From Sphingomonadales bacterium (GTDB taxonomy: Bacteria > Pseudomonadota > Alphaproteobacteria > Sphingomonadales > Sphingomonadaceae), in the NCBI GenBank assembly GCA_025360285.1, contig JANYCM010000010.1:1-5083 (forward strand): DNA of 5,083 nt. Direction: 5' to 3'. The position numbers and the translations under genes were made by a program. Shown here one piece after another: positions 1 through 5,083 of the stretch; within the stretch, counting starts at the first letter, position 1; every line of letters begins with the position of its first letter. The notes under the pieces were generated by a model, which was not told the DNA's origin, made no database searches, and saw nothing but the letters and a program-made list of their open reading frames with translations.

Positions 1-1
1 G

Positions 2-367
2 TTGCTGGAGATCGATGTCGGCGATTGGGAGGGGCGTTATTACGCTGATATCGTTGCCGAAGTGGGGCCCATTGTGGATCCGGCGCGGCGGCTGTTTTCG
101 GTGCCGGCACCAAATGGCGAATGGTTTCCGGCGATTGCCGCGCGGCTCGAAAGCTGGCTTTCCGACCTTGATCCGGCGCGGCCGGTGCTGGCGATCAGCC
201 ATGGCATCACGGCGCGGGTGCTGCGCGGCATATTGGTCGGCGGGAAAGATTGGCACGGGGTGCGGGTGGCGGAGGATGCACCGCAAGGCACGGTGTTCCG
301 CATCATCGATGGCGTGCAGACTGTGCTGCTGACCGGGTCGGGCGTGCAGGGGGTGCGCGCCGCCTGA
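2..367 (+). CDS. Histidine phosphatase family protein (phosphoglycerate mutase-like), C-terminal part
   Basis: This is the 3' part of a histidine-phosphatase superfamily gene whose beginning lies left of the window. The frame is open to the window edge, so the TTG at position 2 is probably an internal Leu codon and not a start. Visible family hallmarks, counted from that codon, are the LEIDVGDWEG segment (residues 2-11), which in family members follows the N-terminal RHG(E) catalytic loop; PNGE with Glu40 at the usual position of the acid catalyst; and the second catalytic histidine in AISHGITARVLRG (His67). The phosphohistidine-forming RHG motif is not in the window. The family includes cofactor-dependent phosphoglycerate mutases and broad phosphatases acting on small phosphorylated metabolites; the substrate cannot be named here. 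The protein is probably cytoplasmic, since no membrane segment is visible. It ends at a TGA, 39 bp before the convergent stop of the host-attachment gene, with a strong hairpin between. Confidence 0.88.
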   Translation: MLEIDVGDWEGRYYADIVAEVGPIVDPARRLFSVPAPNGEWFPAIAARLESWLSDLDPARPVLAISHGITARVLRGILVGGKDWHGVRVAEDAPQGTVFRIIDGVQTVLLTGSGVQGVRAA

Positions 368-368
368 A

Positions 369-392
369 CCGGCAGCCCTGAAGGGCCGCCGG
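369..392. terminator. Strong hairpin between convergent genes, candidate bidirectional terminator
   Basis: The left arm CCGGC-A-GCCC pairs with the right arm GGGC-C-GCCGG around a TGAA tetraloop (379-382). This gives nine G-C pairs interrupted by one A/C mismatch (374 against 387). It starts 2 bp after the phosphatase stop and lies 15 bp from the stop of the opposing host-attachment gene, which is where a shared terminator would be expected. No T-run follows on either strand, so it is not a classical intrinsic terminator; it could instead act as a 3'-end stabiliser or work with Rho. The pairing is read directly from the sequence; the function is inferred. Confidence 0.6.
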
Positions 393-406
393 CCGGCGCA
401 GCCGCC

Positions 407-811
407 TCACGCTGCGGCGATGATCGTGCCGATATCGGCGATCGGATGCCCGGTCAGGTCCTTGGCGATTTCGCCGACCAGCACGGCGCTCAGCGCCTTG
501 TGATAATGTTTGCGCAGTTCGCCCAATGTGCGCGGCGCCGCGACGATGATCAGATGGTCGATCTTGCCATCCAGTACGCGCCTGTTGAGTTCGGAGGCAA
601 TGCCGGCGGCGAAACCGTCTTCGTCCTGCTGGCTGTCCGACGGGTTGGCGCTGCTGCTCTGGTGGCGGCTGCCCGAACCGCTATTGCCGGCGGCGATGTC
701 GGCATCGGTGATCGTCGCCAGCTGCGGCGCAGCGGCGTCGCCGCTGTTGCGGAACAGATTTAGCCTTTCACCATCGGCGATGGCGACGATGGTGCCGTGG
801 GGGATGTTCAT
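407..811 (-). CDS. Host attachment protein family (Host_attach / baeRF-type), small cytoplasmic protein
   Basis: This 134-residue protein matches the family annotated as 'protein required for attachment to host cells', named after an Agrobacterium gene and later grouped with bacterial relatives of archaeo-eukaryotic release factor domains. Visible features are the N-terminal strand and turn TIVAIADGERLNLFRN (residues 7-22), a helix beginning with DGFAAGIASELNRR (65-78), and the conserved C-terminal block LIIVAAPRTLGELRKHY (87-103) followed by IAKDLTGHPI (115-124). Between them, residues 42-64 form a Gly/Ser/Gln/Asp-rich polar insert that is probably disordered. The ATG at 811 is chosen because AGGA (818-821) sits 6 nt upstream; an in-frame ATG at 826 would add MTGTS and lacks that support. 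No signal peptide or membrane segment is visible. The gene diverges from the thiolase gene and converges on the phosphatase gene. The biochemical role of this family is poorly defined, and its name should not be taken as proof of adhesion. Confidence 0.85.
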   Translation of the reverse strand: MNIPHGTIVAIADGERLNLFRNSGDAAAPQLATITDADIAAGNSGSGSRHQSSSANPSDSQQDEDGFAAGIASELNRRVLDGKIDHLIIVAAPRTLGELRKHYHKALSAVLVGEIAKDLTGHPIADIGTIIAAA

Positions 812-937
812 GCTGGTTCCTGTCATGATGGTGGCGACAGGCAAACGCGCGGACCGGCCGATCGGTCCCTGGCTCTTGGCGTCGCTGCCGCCGCAGCTTA
901 TGTGCCGCAGCCTGTCGCCCTGCCAAAGGACCCCGCC
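812..937. promoter_or_regulatory. Divergent intergenic region between the host-attachment and thiolase genes, with palindromes
   Basis: Both flanking genes read outward, so promoters for each must lie here or overlap the neighbouring 5' ends. Three structures are visible: a perfect 6-bp inverted repeat GGACCG/CGGTCC (851-856 and 863-868), whose centre overlaps the palindrome CCGATCGG (858-865); a 5-bp hairpin GCTGC-CGCC-GCAGC (884-897); and a direct repeat of GCCGCAGC (890-897 and 904-911) separated by TTATGT. I could not identify convincing -35/-10 pairs. Operator function is inferred only from position and symmetry. Confidence 0.4.
925..930 (+). promoter_or_regulatory. Ribosome binding site of the thiolase gene
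   Basis: AAAGGA lies 7 nt before the ATG at 938. It decides the start against the in-frame ATG at 797, which would add 47 residues without thiolase similarity and lies inside the opposing host-attachment gene. Confidence 0.75.
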
Positions 938-2128
938 ATGCCGCTTCCCGCCGATCCCGTCGTCATCACCGGCTTTGCCCGCACGCCGATGGGCGGGTTT
1001 CAGGGCGCGCTGGCCGGGGTTTCGGCGACGCAGCTTGGGGCGGTGGCGGTGAAGGCTGCGGTCGCCCGGTCGGGCGTGGATTCGGCCAAAATCAGCCAGA
1101 TTTTCATGGGCTGCGTGCTGCCTGCCGGCCTTGGTCAGGCGCCGGCGCGCCAGGCGGCGCTGGGGGCGGGGCTGCCTCTGTCGGTGGAGGCGACCACCGT
1201 CAACAAGATGTGCGGATCGGGGATGCAGGCAACCATCATGGCGCATGACGCGCTGCTGGCCGGCACTGCCGCGTTCATCGTGGCCGGCGGCATGGAGAGC
1301 ATGTCGAACGCGCCCTATCTGCTCACCAAGCATCGCGCCGGCGCGCGCATTGGCCATGATGTGGTGAAGGATTCGATGTACCTCGATGGCCTGGAAGACG
1401 CTTATGACCCCGGCAAGCTGATGGGGGCCTTTGCCGAGGAATCGGCGCGGGATTATCAGTTCACGCGCGGCGCGCAGGATGAATATGCCATTGAAAGCCT
1501 GAACCGCGCGGTGGCAGCGATCGGATCCGGCGCGTTCGACGATGAAGTGACGCCAGTGACGGTGCCGGGACGCGGCGGCGACACGGTGGTGGCGACCGAC
1601 GAACAGCCCGGCAAGGCGCGGCCCGACAAGATTCCGGGGCTGAAGCCGGCCTTTGCCAAGGACGGCACGATCACTGCTGCCAATGCCTCTTCGATTTCGG
1701 ACGGTGCCGCGGCGCTGGTGCTGACACTGGCCAGCACGGCGGCGCGTGACGGCCTTACGGTGCGGGCGCGCATCGTTGCCCATGCCGCCCATGCCCATGA
1801 ACCTGGCAAATTCACCACGGCGCCGGTGCCGGCAATCGAGAAGGTGCTGGCCAAGGCCGGCTGGACGATCGGCGATGTCGATTTGTTTGAGGTCAATGAA
1901 GCGTTTGCGACGGTGGCAATGATCGCCATGCACGATCTGGGCATCCCGCGCGCCAAGCTCAACATCCATGGCGGCGCGACGGCGCTGGGCCATCCGATCG
2001 GCGCTTCGGGGGCGCGGATCATCGCGACCCTGGTGGCGGCGCTGGAACGCACCGGCGGCAAGCGCGGCGTCGCGGCGCTGTGCATCGGCGGCGGCGAAGC
2101 AACCGCCATCGCGGTGGAGCGGGACTGA
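938..2128 (+). CDS. Acetyl-CoA C-acetyltransferase (thiolase)
   Basis: This is a complete 396-residue thiolase, close to the usual 390-395 residues. It catalyses reversible Claisen condensation of two acetyl-CoA to acetoacetyl-CoA, or thiolytic release of acetyl-CoA at the end of beta-oxidation or ketone-body and amino-acid breakdown. The N-terminal half carries VVITGFARTPMGGFQGAL (residues 8-25) and the nucleophile Cys92 in NKMCGSGMQA (89-98), then GGMESMSNAPY (117-127). The C-terminal half carries NEAFA (320-324), the catalytic histidine His352 in GHPIGASGAR (351-360) and the proton-donating Cys382 in CIGGGEA (382-388). All expected catalytic residues are present. The MGAFAEESARDY stretch (162-173) and overall pattern resemble the biosynthetic/ACAT1-like short-chain class more than the FadA trifunctional type, but substrate length is not proven. 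The gene stands alone: it diverges from the host-attachment gene and converges on the dipeptidase gene. A symbol such as atoB or phaA would be a guess. Confidence 0.95.
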   Translation: MPLPADPVVITGFARTPMGGFQGALAGVSATQLGAVAVKAAVARSGVDSAKISQIFMGCVLPAGLGQAPARQAALGAGLPLSVEATTVNKMCGSGMQATIMAHDALLAGTAAFIVAGGMESMSNAPYLLTKHRAGARIGHDVVKDSMYLDGLEDAYDPGKLMGAFAEESARDYQFTRGAQDEYAIESLNRAVAAIGSGAFDDEVTPVTVPGRGGDTVVATDEQPGKARPDKIPGLKPAFAKDGTITAANASSISDGAAALVLTLASTAARDGLTVRARIVAHAAHAHEPGKFTTAPVPAIEKVLAKAGWTIGDVDLFEVNEAFATVAMIAMHDLGIPRAKLNIHGGATALGHPIGASGARIIATLVAALERTGGKRGVAALCIGGGEATAIAVERD

Positions 2129-2144
2129 CCTACGGCCCCCTAAT

Positions 2145-2182
2145 CTTCTCCCCTCGCGTTTACGGGAGAGGTTGGGGGTGGG
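2145..2182. repeat. Dispersed-type intergenic palindrome (PTPNLSRKREG-encoding repeat)
   Basis: TTCTCCC (2146-2152) pairs with GGGAGAG (2164-2170), including one T-G pair, and is followed by a G-rich tail, GTTGGGGGTGGG (2171-2182). Translated on the minus strand the element gives PTPNLSRKREG, a phrase I recall as a common spurious translation of intergenic palindromes in sphingomonads and related alphaproteobacteria. It begins 17 bp after the thiolase stop. It is probably one copy of a genome-wide REP-like family that may serve as a transcript 3' end; only one copy is in the window, so its repeat status is inferred. Confidence 0.6.
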
Positions 2183-2188
2183 TGCTTT

Positions 2189-2202
2189 GTGCTGCGAAGC
2201 AC
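2189..2202. terminator. Short hairpin with GCGA tetraloop in the convergent intergenic region
   Basis: GTGCT (2189-2193) and AGCAC (2198-2202) close a GCGA loop, a GNRA-type tetraloop. An alternative pairing uses the upstream GTGCTT (2182-2187) with AAGCAC (2197-2202). No T-run follows. It may add to termination or 3'-end protection of the thiolase transcript; this is inferred from position and structure only. Confidence 0.4.
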
Positions 2203-2208
2203 GGATTT

Positions 2209-2249
2209 GCCCGACGGAGAATCCGACCCCGATCCCTCTCTGTTCGGGC
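2209..2249. terminator. Long imperfect stem-loop downstream of the dipeptidase gene, candidate terminator
   Basis: GCCCGACGGAGA (2209-2220) pairs with TCTCTG-T-TCGGGC (2237-2249) through 12 pairs with a bulged T at 2243 and one G-T pair. The stem can be extended by ATC/GAT (2221-2223 and 2231-2233). It begins 11 bp past the dipeptidase stop on the minus strand and is also downstream of the thiolase gene, so it could end either transcript. No clear T-run is present on either side. The pairing is read directly; function is inferred. Confidence 0.5.
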
Positions 2250-2259
2250 GGGGAGCAGA

Positions 2260-3507
2260 CTATGGCGTCGCCGCGCTCGGCACCTGGCCCTGCATCCCGG
2301 CTGACACCTTCTCCACCGCGTCCATCACTCGCAAAATGTTGCCACCTGCCAGCTTGGCGCAATCCGCCTCGCTCCAGCCGCGCTTCAACAATTCGGCGAT
2401 CAGCGCCGGATAGGTTTCAACGCCCTCCAGCCCGGTGGGGGTCGTGTCGATGCCATCAAGGTCGCTGCCGATGCCGACATGATCATGCCCGGCTACCTTG
2501 GCCAGGTGATCGATGTGATCCGCAACCTGCGCCAGCGTCACCGGGGGCGCCGGATGCGCCTTGTCCCATTCCGCCAGGGCGGCGGCAGCGCGTTCGGGCT
2601 GGCCGATGTAAAGCCCTGAATAGGGCGGCGCGCTGGAACTGGCGATCATGCCGGCGCGCGCCGCTTCCCATTCCTGGCGGGCGCGCGAGACATAGCCGGG
2701 GGCATAATTGACCATGACGACGCCGCCATTGGCCGCCAGCAAGGTCAGCACATCATCGGGCACGTTGCGCGGGTGATCGACCAGCGCGCGGGCCGAGGAA
2801 TGCGAAAACATCACCGGCACGATGGAGGCCGCCATCGCCGCCTTCATCGTGCCGGGCGAGACATGGCTGATATCGATAATCATGCCGATGCGGTTCATTT
2901 CGTTGATGACGACCTTGCCGAAGGCGGTCACCGGTTCGGCGCGCGGCGCTTCATTGGCGCTGTCCGCCCAGTCATTGTGCCGCACATGCGTCAGCGTCAT
3001 GTAGCGGACACCCAGGGCATAATATTGGCGCAGCACGGCGAGATCATTGTCGATCTGGCTGCCGCCTTCCACCCCCATCATGCTGGCGACCTTGCCGGTC
3101 TTCTGGATGCGGCGGACATCGGCGGCGGTGCCGGCGAGTTCGAAATCCTTGGGGTAGCGGGCGACGATGCCGCGGATGATGTCGATCTCCTCCAGCGTCG
3201 CCTTGACCGCCGCCGGGCCGGTGATGTTGGCCGGTACCCATACCGACCAGAATTGCCCACCGACCTGGCCGGCGTGCAGGCGCGGGATATCGGTTTGCAG
3301 CGGATGCGCGAATTTGCGGCTGTCGGCCGTCAGGTCAACGCCCCACCATTTCTCGCCATAGCCGCCGCGCAATTGTTCGGCCCAGTCATTATGGCCATCG
3401 ATGATCGGCTGCGCCTTCAGCACCGCATGGGCGCGGGCGAGGAACGGATCCTCGGCGGCGATGACCGGCTGGGCGAGAAGGAGGGCGGCGAGGATTAGGG
3501 TGCGCAT
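2260..3507 (-). CDS. Secreted membrane-dipeptidase family protein (peptidase M19, renal dipeptidase type)
   Basis: This 415-residue zinc dipeptidase begins with a Sec signal peptide: Met-Arg-Thr, hydrophobic core LILAALLLAQPVIA (residues 4-17) and a likely cut after Ala18 (IAA before EDP). It should act in the periplasm or outside the cell. Metal and active-site residues by family pattern are His39 and Asp41 in DGHND (38-42), bridging Glu147 in GVEGG (145-149), His215 in DISHVS (212-217), His236 and Arg240 in SHSSAR (235-240), and the catalytic-site Asp near 349 in GIGSDLDG (345-352). The C-terminal GGNILRV (388-394) is also typical. M19 enzymes hydrolyse dipeptides, including those with a D-residue, and some act on beta-lactams or secondary-metabolite intermediates; the substrate here is unknown. 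The ATG at 3507 was chosen because it precedes the signal peptide directly; no strong Shine-Dalgarno is visible upstream. Further in-frame extension would run antisense into the acyl-CoA dehydrogenase gene. Confidence 0.95.
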   Translation of the reverse strand: MRTLILAALLLAQPVIAAEDPFLARAHAVLKAQPIIDGHNDWAEQLRGGYGEKWWGVDLTADSRKFAHPLQTDIPRLHAGQVGGQFWSVWVPANITGPAAVKATLEEIDIIRGIVARYPKDFELAGTAADVRRIQKTGKVASMMGVEGGSQIDNDLAVLRQYYALGVRYMTLTHVRHNDWADSANEAPRAEPVTAFGKVVINEMNRIGMIIDISHVSPGTMKAAMAASIVPVMFSHSSARALVDHPRNVPDDVLTLLAANGGVVMVNYAPGYVSRARQEWEAARAGMIASSSAPPYSGLYIGQPERAAAALAEWDKAHPAPPVTLAQVADHIDHLAKVAGHDHVGIGSDLDGIDTTPTGLEGVETYPALIAELLKRGWSEADCAKLAGGNILRVMDAVEKVSAGMQGQVPSAATP

Positions 3508-3609
3508 CAGCGGAGTGTCGCACCACCAGCCCCTCACATGCAAGAGAGGTGGCGCGGCATCGCGGCTTTGCGGTAACGCTGGTCCATCACGCCAGAAGGA
3601 AGCCTTGCG
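3508..3609. promoter_or_regulatory. Divergent intergenic region between the dipeptidase and acyl-CoA dehydrogenase genes
   Basis: Both genes read outward, so their promoters should lie in these 102 bp. I could not pick a convincing -35/-10 pair for either gene. The right end contains the dehydrogenase ribosome binding site AGAAGGA (3594-3600), 9 nt before the ATG at 3610. The dipeptidase side lacks a clear Shine-Dalgarno sequence, which would fit weak or leaderless initiation. Confidence 0.4.
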
Positions 3610-4752
3610 ATGCTCGATACCAGCGAACGCGGTGCCTATGATGCCGATCACGAGGCATTCCGCAGCACCGTCCGCAAATTGTTCGACAAGGAACTCTATC
3701 CCAACATCGACCGTTTCGAGGCGGAAGGCCTGGTGTCCAAGGATTTCTGGCGGGCCTGCGGCGAAAACGGCCTGCTCTGCCCGACGGTGCCCGAACAATA
3801 TGGCGGGCTGGGCCTGGATTTCGGCTACAACGCCGTCGTCAATGAAGAACTGGCCTATTCGGGCTGTTCGGCGGGCATTACCCTGCAATCCGACATCGTC
3901 GCCGATTATATCGTCGCCTACGGCAGCGAGGAGCAGAAGGCCAAATATCTGCCGAAAATGATCTCGGGGGAACTGATCACGGCCATCGCCATGACCGAAC
4001 CGGGCGCCGGGTCCGATCTGCAAGGCGTGCGCACCACGGCACGGCGCGACGGCAATCATTATGTCATCAGCGGCAGCAAGACCTATATCACCAACGGTCA
4101 GAACGCCGATCTGATCATCGTCGTCGCCAAGACCGAACCCGACAAGGGCGCCAAGGGCACGTCGCTGATCCTGGTTGAAGCCGGCACCGAAGGCTTTGCC
4201 CGCGGCCGCAACCTCGACAAGATCGGGCAGCACAGCGCCGACACGTCGGAATTATTCTTTAACGATGTCCGCGTGCCGATGACCAATTGCCTCGGCGAAG
4301 AGAACAAGGGCTTCATCTATCTGATGAGCCAATTGCCTCAGGAACGCCTCGGCATCGCCATCGGCGCCCAGGCTGGGGCACAGCGCGCTTATGATGAAGC
4401 CGTGAAATTCACCAAGGATCGCAAGGCCTTTGGCAAGACGGTGTTCGATTTCCAGAACACCCGCTTCACGCTGGCCAGCCTGAAGAGCGAACTTCAGGTC
4501 GGCTGGGCGCATATCGATTGGGGGCTGAAACGCCTGCTGGCCGGCAAGCTGACCGCCGCCGAAGCCAGCGCCGCCAAGCTGTGGCACACCGAGATGCAGG
4601 GCCGCGTCGTCGATGCGGCGCTGCAATTGCACGGCGGGGCGGGTTACATGAACGAATATCCCATCGCCCGGCTGTGGCGCGATGCCCGGGTGCAGCGCAT
4701 CTACGGCGGCACCTCCGAAATCATGCGCGAAGTCATTGCGCGGACGATCTGA
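3610..4752 (+). CDS. Acyl-CoA dehydrogenase, long-chain/isovaleryl-type active site
   Basis: This is a complete 380-residue FAD flavoprotein of the acyl-CoA dehydrogenase family, which oxidises an acyl-CoA to the trans-2-enoyl-CoA and passes electrons to electron-transfer flavoprotein. The N-terminal helical domain covers about residues 1-123, the beta-domain carries the FAD/substrate motif AMTEPGAGSDLQG (127-139), and the C-terminal helical domain has RKAFGKTVFDFQ (271-282) and LHGGAGYMNEYPIARLWRDAR (340-360). At the site of the usual C-terminal catalytic Glu (YEGT in medium- and short-chain enzymes) it has Gly366 in IYGGTSEIM. As in long-chain and isovaleryl-CoA dehydrogenases, the base is expected earlier, here Glu245 in LPQERL (242-247). 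The enzyme should therefore be active, with long-chain or branched acyl-CoA as plausible substrates, but this is inferred. The ATG at 3610 follows AGAAGGA by 9 nt. A second acyl-CoA dehydrogenase gene follows on the same strand after 116 bp. Confidence 0.95.
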   Translation: MLDTSERGAYDADHEAFRSTVRKLFDKELYPNIDRFEAEGLVSKDFWRACGENGLLCPTVPEQYGGLGLDFGYNAVVNEELAYSGCSAGITLQSDIVADYIVAYGSEEQKAKYLPKMISGELITAIAMTEPGAGSDLQGVRTTARRDGNHYVISGSKTYITNGQNADLIIVVAKTEPDKGAKGTSLILVEAGTEGFARGRNLDKIGQHSADTSELFFNDVRVPMTNCLGEENKGFIYLMSQLPQERLGIAIGAQAGAQRAYDEAVKFTKDRKAFGKTVFDFQNTRFTLASLKSELQVGWAHIDWGLKRLLAGKLTAAEASAAKLWHTEMQGRVVDAALQLHGGAGYMNEYPIARLWRDARVQRIYGGTSEIMREVIARTI

Positions 4753-4868
4753 CCTCGCGCCCAACAGCCTTTGTTACCTGATGACTTTGCAGGGTCGGCG
4801 GATAAGCGCTGGATTCCGCCGCCCGGCCATGACAGGGAGCCTTGCGAAAGCCATAGGGGAGAACGTCC
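4753..4868 (+). promoter_or_regulatory. Leader between the two acyl-CoA dehydrogenase genes
   Basis: This gap separates two same-strand genes and could hold either a read-through linker or a separate promoter; I see no convincing promoter. It contains a 7-bp inverted repeat CGGCGGA/TCCGCCG (4796-4802 and 4815-4821) with a 12-base loop that includes the palindrome AGCGCT (4805-4810), and no T-run after it. It also contains AGGGAGCCTTGCGA (4834-4847), nearly identical to the sequence just before the first dehydrogenase start. The probable ribosome binding site of the downstream gene is AGGGGAG (4855-4861), 7 nt before ATG 4869. Confidence 0.4.
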
Positions 4869-5083
4869 ATGTTTTTTGAATACAGCGACAAGACCAAGGG
4901 TCTCATCGAACGTGTCAACGCCTTCATGGACGAACATATCTTCCCTAATGAAGCGCGGTACGAACAGGAAGTCGCCGAGGGTGAGCGCTGGAAGGTGCTG
5001 CCGGTCATCGAGGAACTGAAGCCGATCGCTCGCAAGGCCGGGCTGTGGAACCTGTTCCTCAACATCTGCGACCATGACACGGG
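4869..5083 (+). CDS. Second acyl-CoA dehydrogenase, N-terminal fragment cut by the window edge
   Basis: An open frame begins at ATG 4869 behind AGGGGAG (7-nt spacing) and runs without a stop to the right edge, giving 71 complete codons. The start MFFEYSDKTKGLIERVNAF (residues 1-19), then MDEHIFPNE (20-28), a Trp-containing turn near ERWK (39-42) and IARKAGLWNLFL (53-64) are the pattern of the N-terminal helical domain in the larger acyl-CoA dehydrogenases related to ACAD10/ACAD11, usually about 400 residues. It is clearly not a copy of the preceding dehydrogenase, whose N-terminus differs. The FAD-binding and catalytic regions are outside the window, so activity and substrate cannot be judged. 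It may be co-transcribed with the upstream dehydrogenase gene: same strand, 116-bp gap, no strong terminator between. Confidence 0.87.
   Translation, partial: MFFEYSDKTKGLIERVNAFMDEHIFPNEARYEQEVAEGERWKVLPVIEELKPIARKAGLWNLFLNICDHDT

Noticed and set aside
797..937. Thiolase start at ATG 797
   Set aside because: The extra 47 residues have no thiolase similarity, the start overlaps the opposing gene, and ATG 938 has AAAGGA 7 nt upstream and directly precedes the family N-terminus.
407..2362. A 651-codon minus-strand open frame covering the host-attachment gene and running antisense through the whole thiolase gene
   Set aside because: Only its last 134 codons are a recognisable gene. The rest is antisense to a complete thiolase, is rich in Arg/His/Gly as expected from shadow frames in GC-rich DNA, and includes the repeat-derived PTPNLSRKREG phrase.
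2773..3498. A 241-codon plus-strand open frame inside the dipeptidase gene
   Set aside because: It is the complement of well-conserved zinc-site codons of the M19 enzyme; composition (His, Arg, Asp, Ala) is typical of a shadow frame.
3508..4233. In-frame upstream extension of the dipeptidase to 657 codons
   Set aside because: It would put about 240 residues before an obvious signal peptide and lies antisense to the acyl-CoA dehydrogenase gene, with no recognisable domain.
4252..4764. A 170-codon minus-strand open frame opposite the acyl-CoA dehydrogenase C-terminus
   Set aside because: It is antisense to conserved FAD- and substrate-binding motifs and has no recognisable domain.
4829..4879. 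Possible 16-codon leader peptide (MTGSLAKAIGENVHVF) overlapping the start of the second acyl-CoA dehydrogenase
   Set aside because: There is no good ribosome binding site before its ATG and no attenuator-like codon run; the overlap with the real start is most simply chance.
1..5083. Search for a defence system, mobile element, CRISPR array, toxin-antitoxin pair or RNA gene
   Set aside because: No transposase, integrase, regularly spaced repeats, tRNA-like cloverleaf or small paired genes were seen; all sizable coding space is explained by metabolic enzymes and one host-attachment-family protein.

Overview
The window is high-GC DNA (roughly two-thirds G+C by eye) with dense, mostly ordinary bacterial metabolic genes. 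Gene content, codon use and one intergenic palindrome suggest an alphaproteobacterium, most likely a sphingomonad. The palindrome at about 2145-2182 reads on the minus strand as the spurious peptide PTPNLSRKREG, which I recall as typical of dispersed repeats in that group. The genus cannot be fixed from this sequence, and the assignment is an inference.

Layout from left to right: (1) the C-terminal part of a histidine-phosphatase (phosphoglycerate mutase-like) gene on the plus strand, cut by the left edge and ending at 367; (2) a strong hairpin between convergent genes at 369-392; (3) a small host-attachment-family gene on the minus strand (407-811); (4) a 126-bp divergent intergenic region with an inverted repeat and a short direct repeat; (5) a complete acetyl-CoA C-acetyltransferase (thiolase) gene on the plus strand (938-2128); (6) a 131-bp convergent intergenic region packed with palindromes; (7) a complete secreted M19 (membrane/renal-type) dipeptidase gene on the minus strand (2260-3507); (8) a 102-bp divergent intergenic region; (9) a complete acyl-CoA dehydrogenase gene on the plus strand (3610-4752); (10) a 116-bp leader; (11) the first 71 codons of a second, different acyl-CoA dehydrogenase gene on the plus strand (4869 to the right edge).

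The common theme is acyl-CoA metabolism. Two acyl-CoA dehydrogenases would start beta-oxidation-type cycles and a thiolase would end them (or condense acetyl-CoA), although the thiolase is separated from them by the oppositely oriented dipeptidase. The dipeptidase, phosphatase and host-attachment genes have no evident pathway link to it.

I saw no CRISPR array, tRNA, rRNA, insertion sequence, phage gene or toxin-antitoxin pair, and no evidence of an undescribed multi-gene system. The points most worth a second look are small: the catalytic-base arrangement of the first acyl-CoA dehydrogenase, a near-identical 14-base motif in the leaders of both dehydrogenase genes, the palindromic repeat cluster at 2145-2249, and the polar low-complexity insert in the host-attachment protein.
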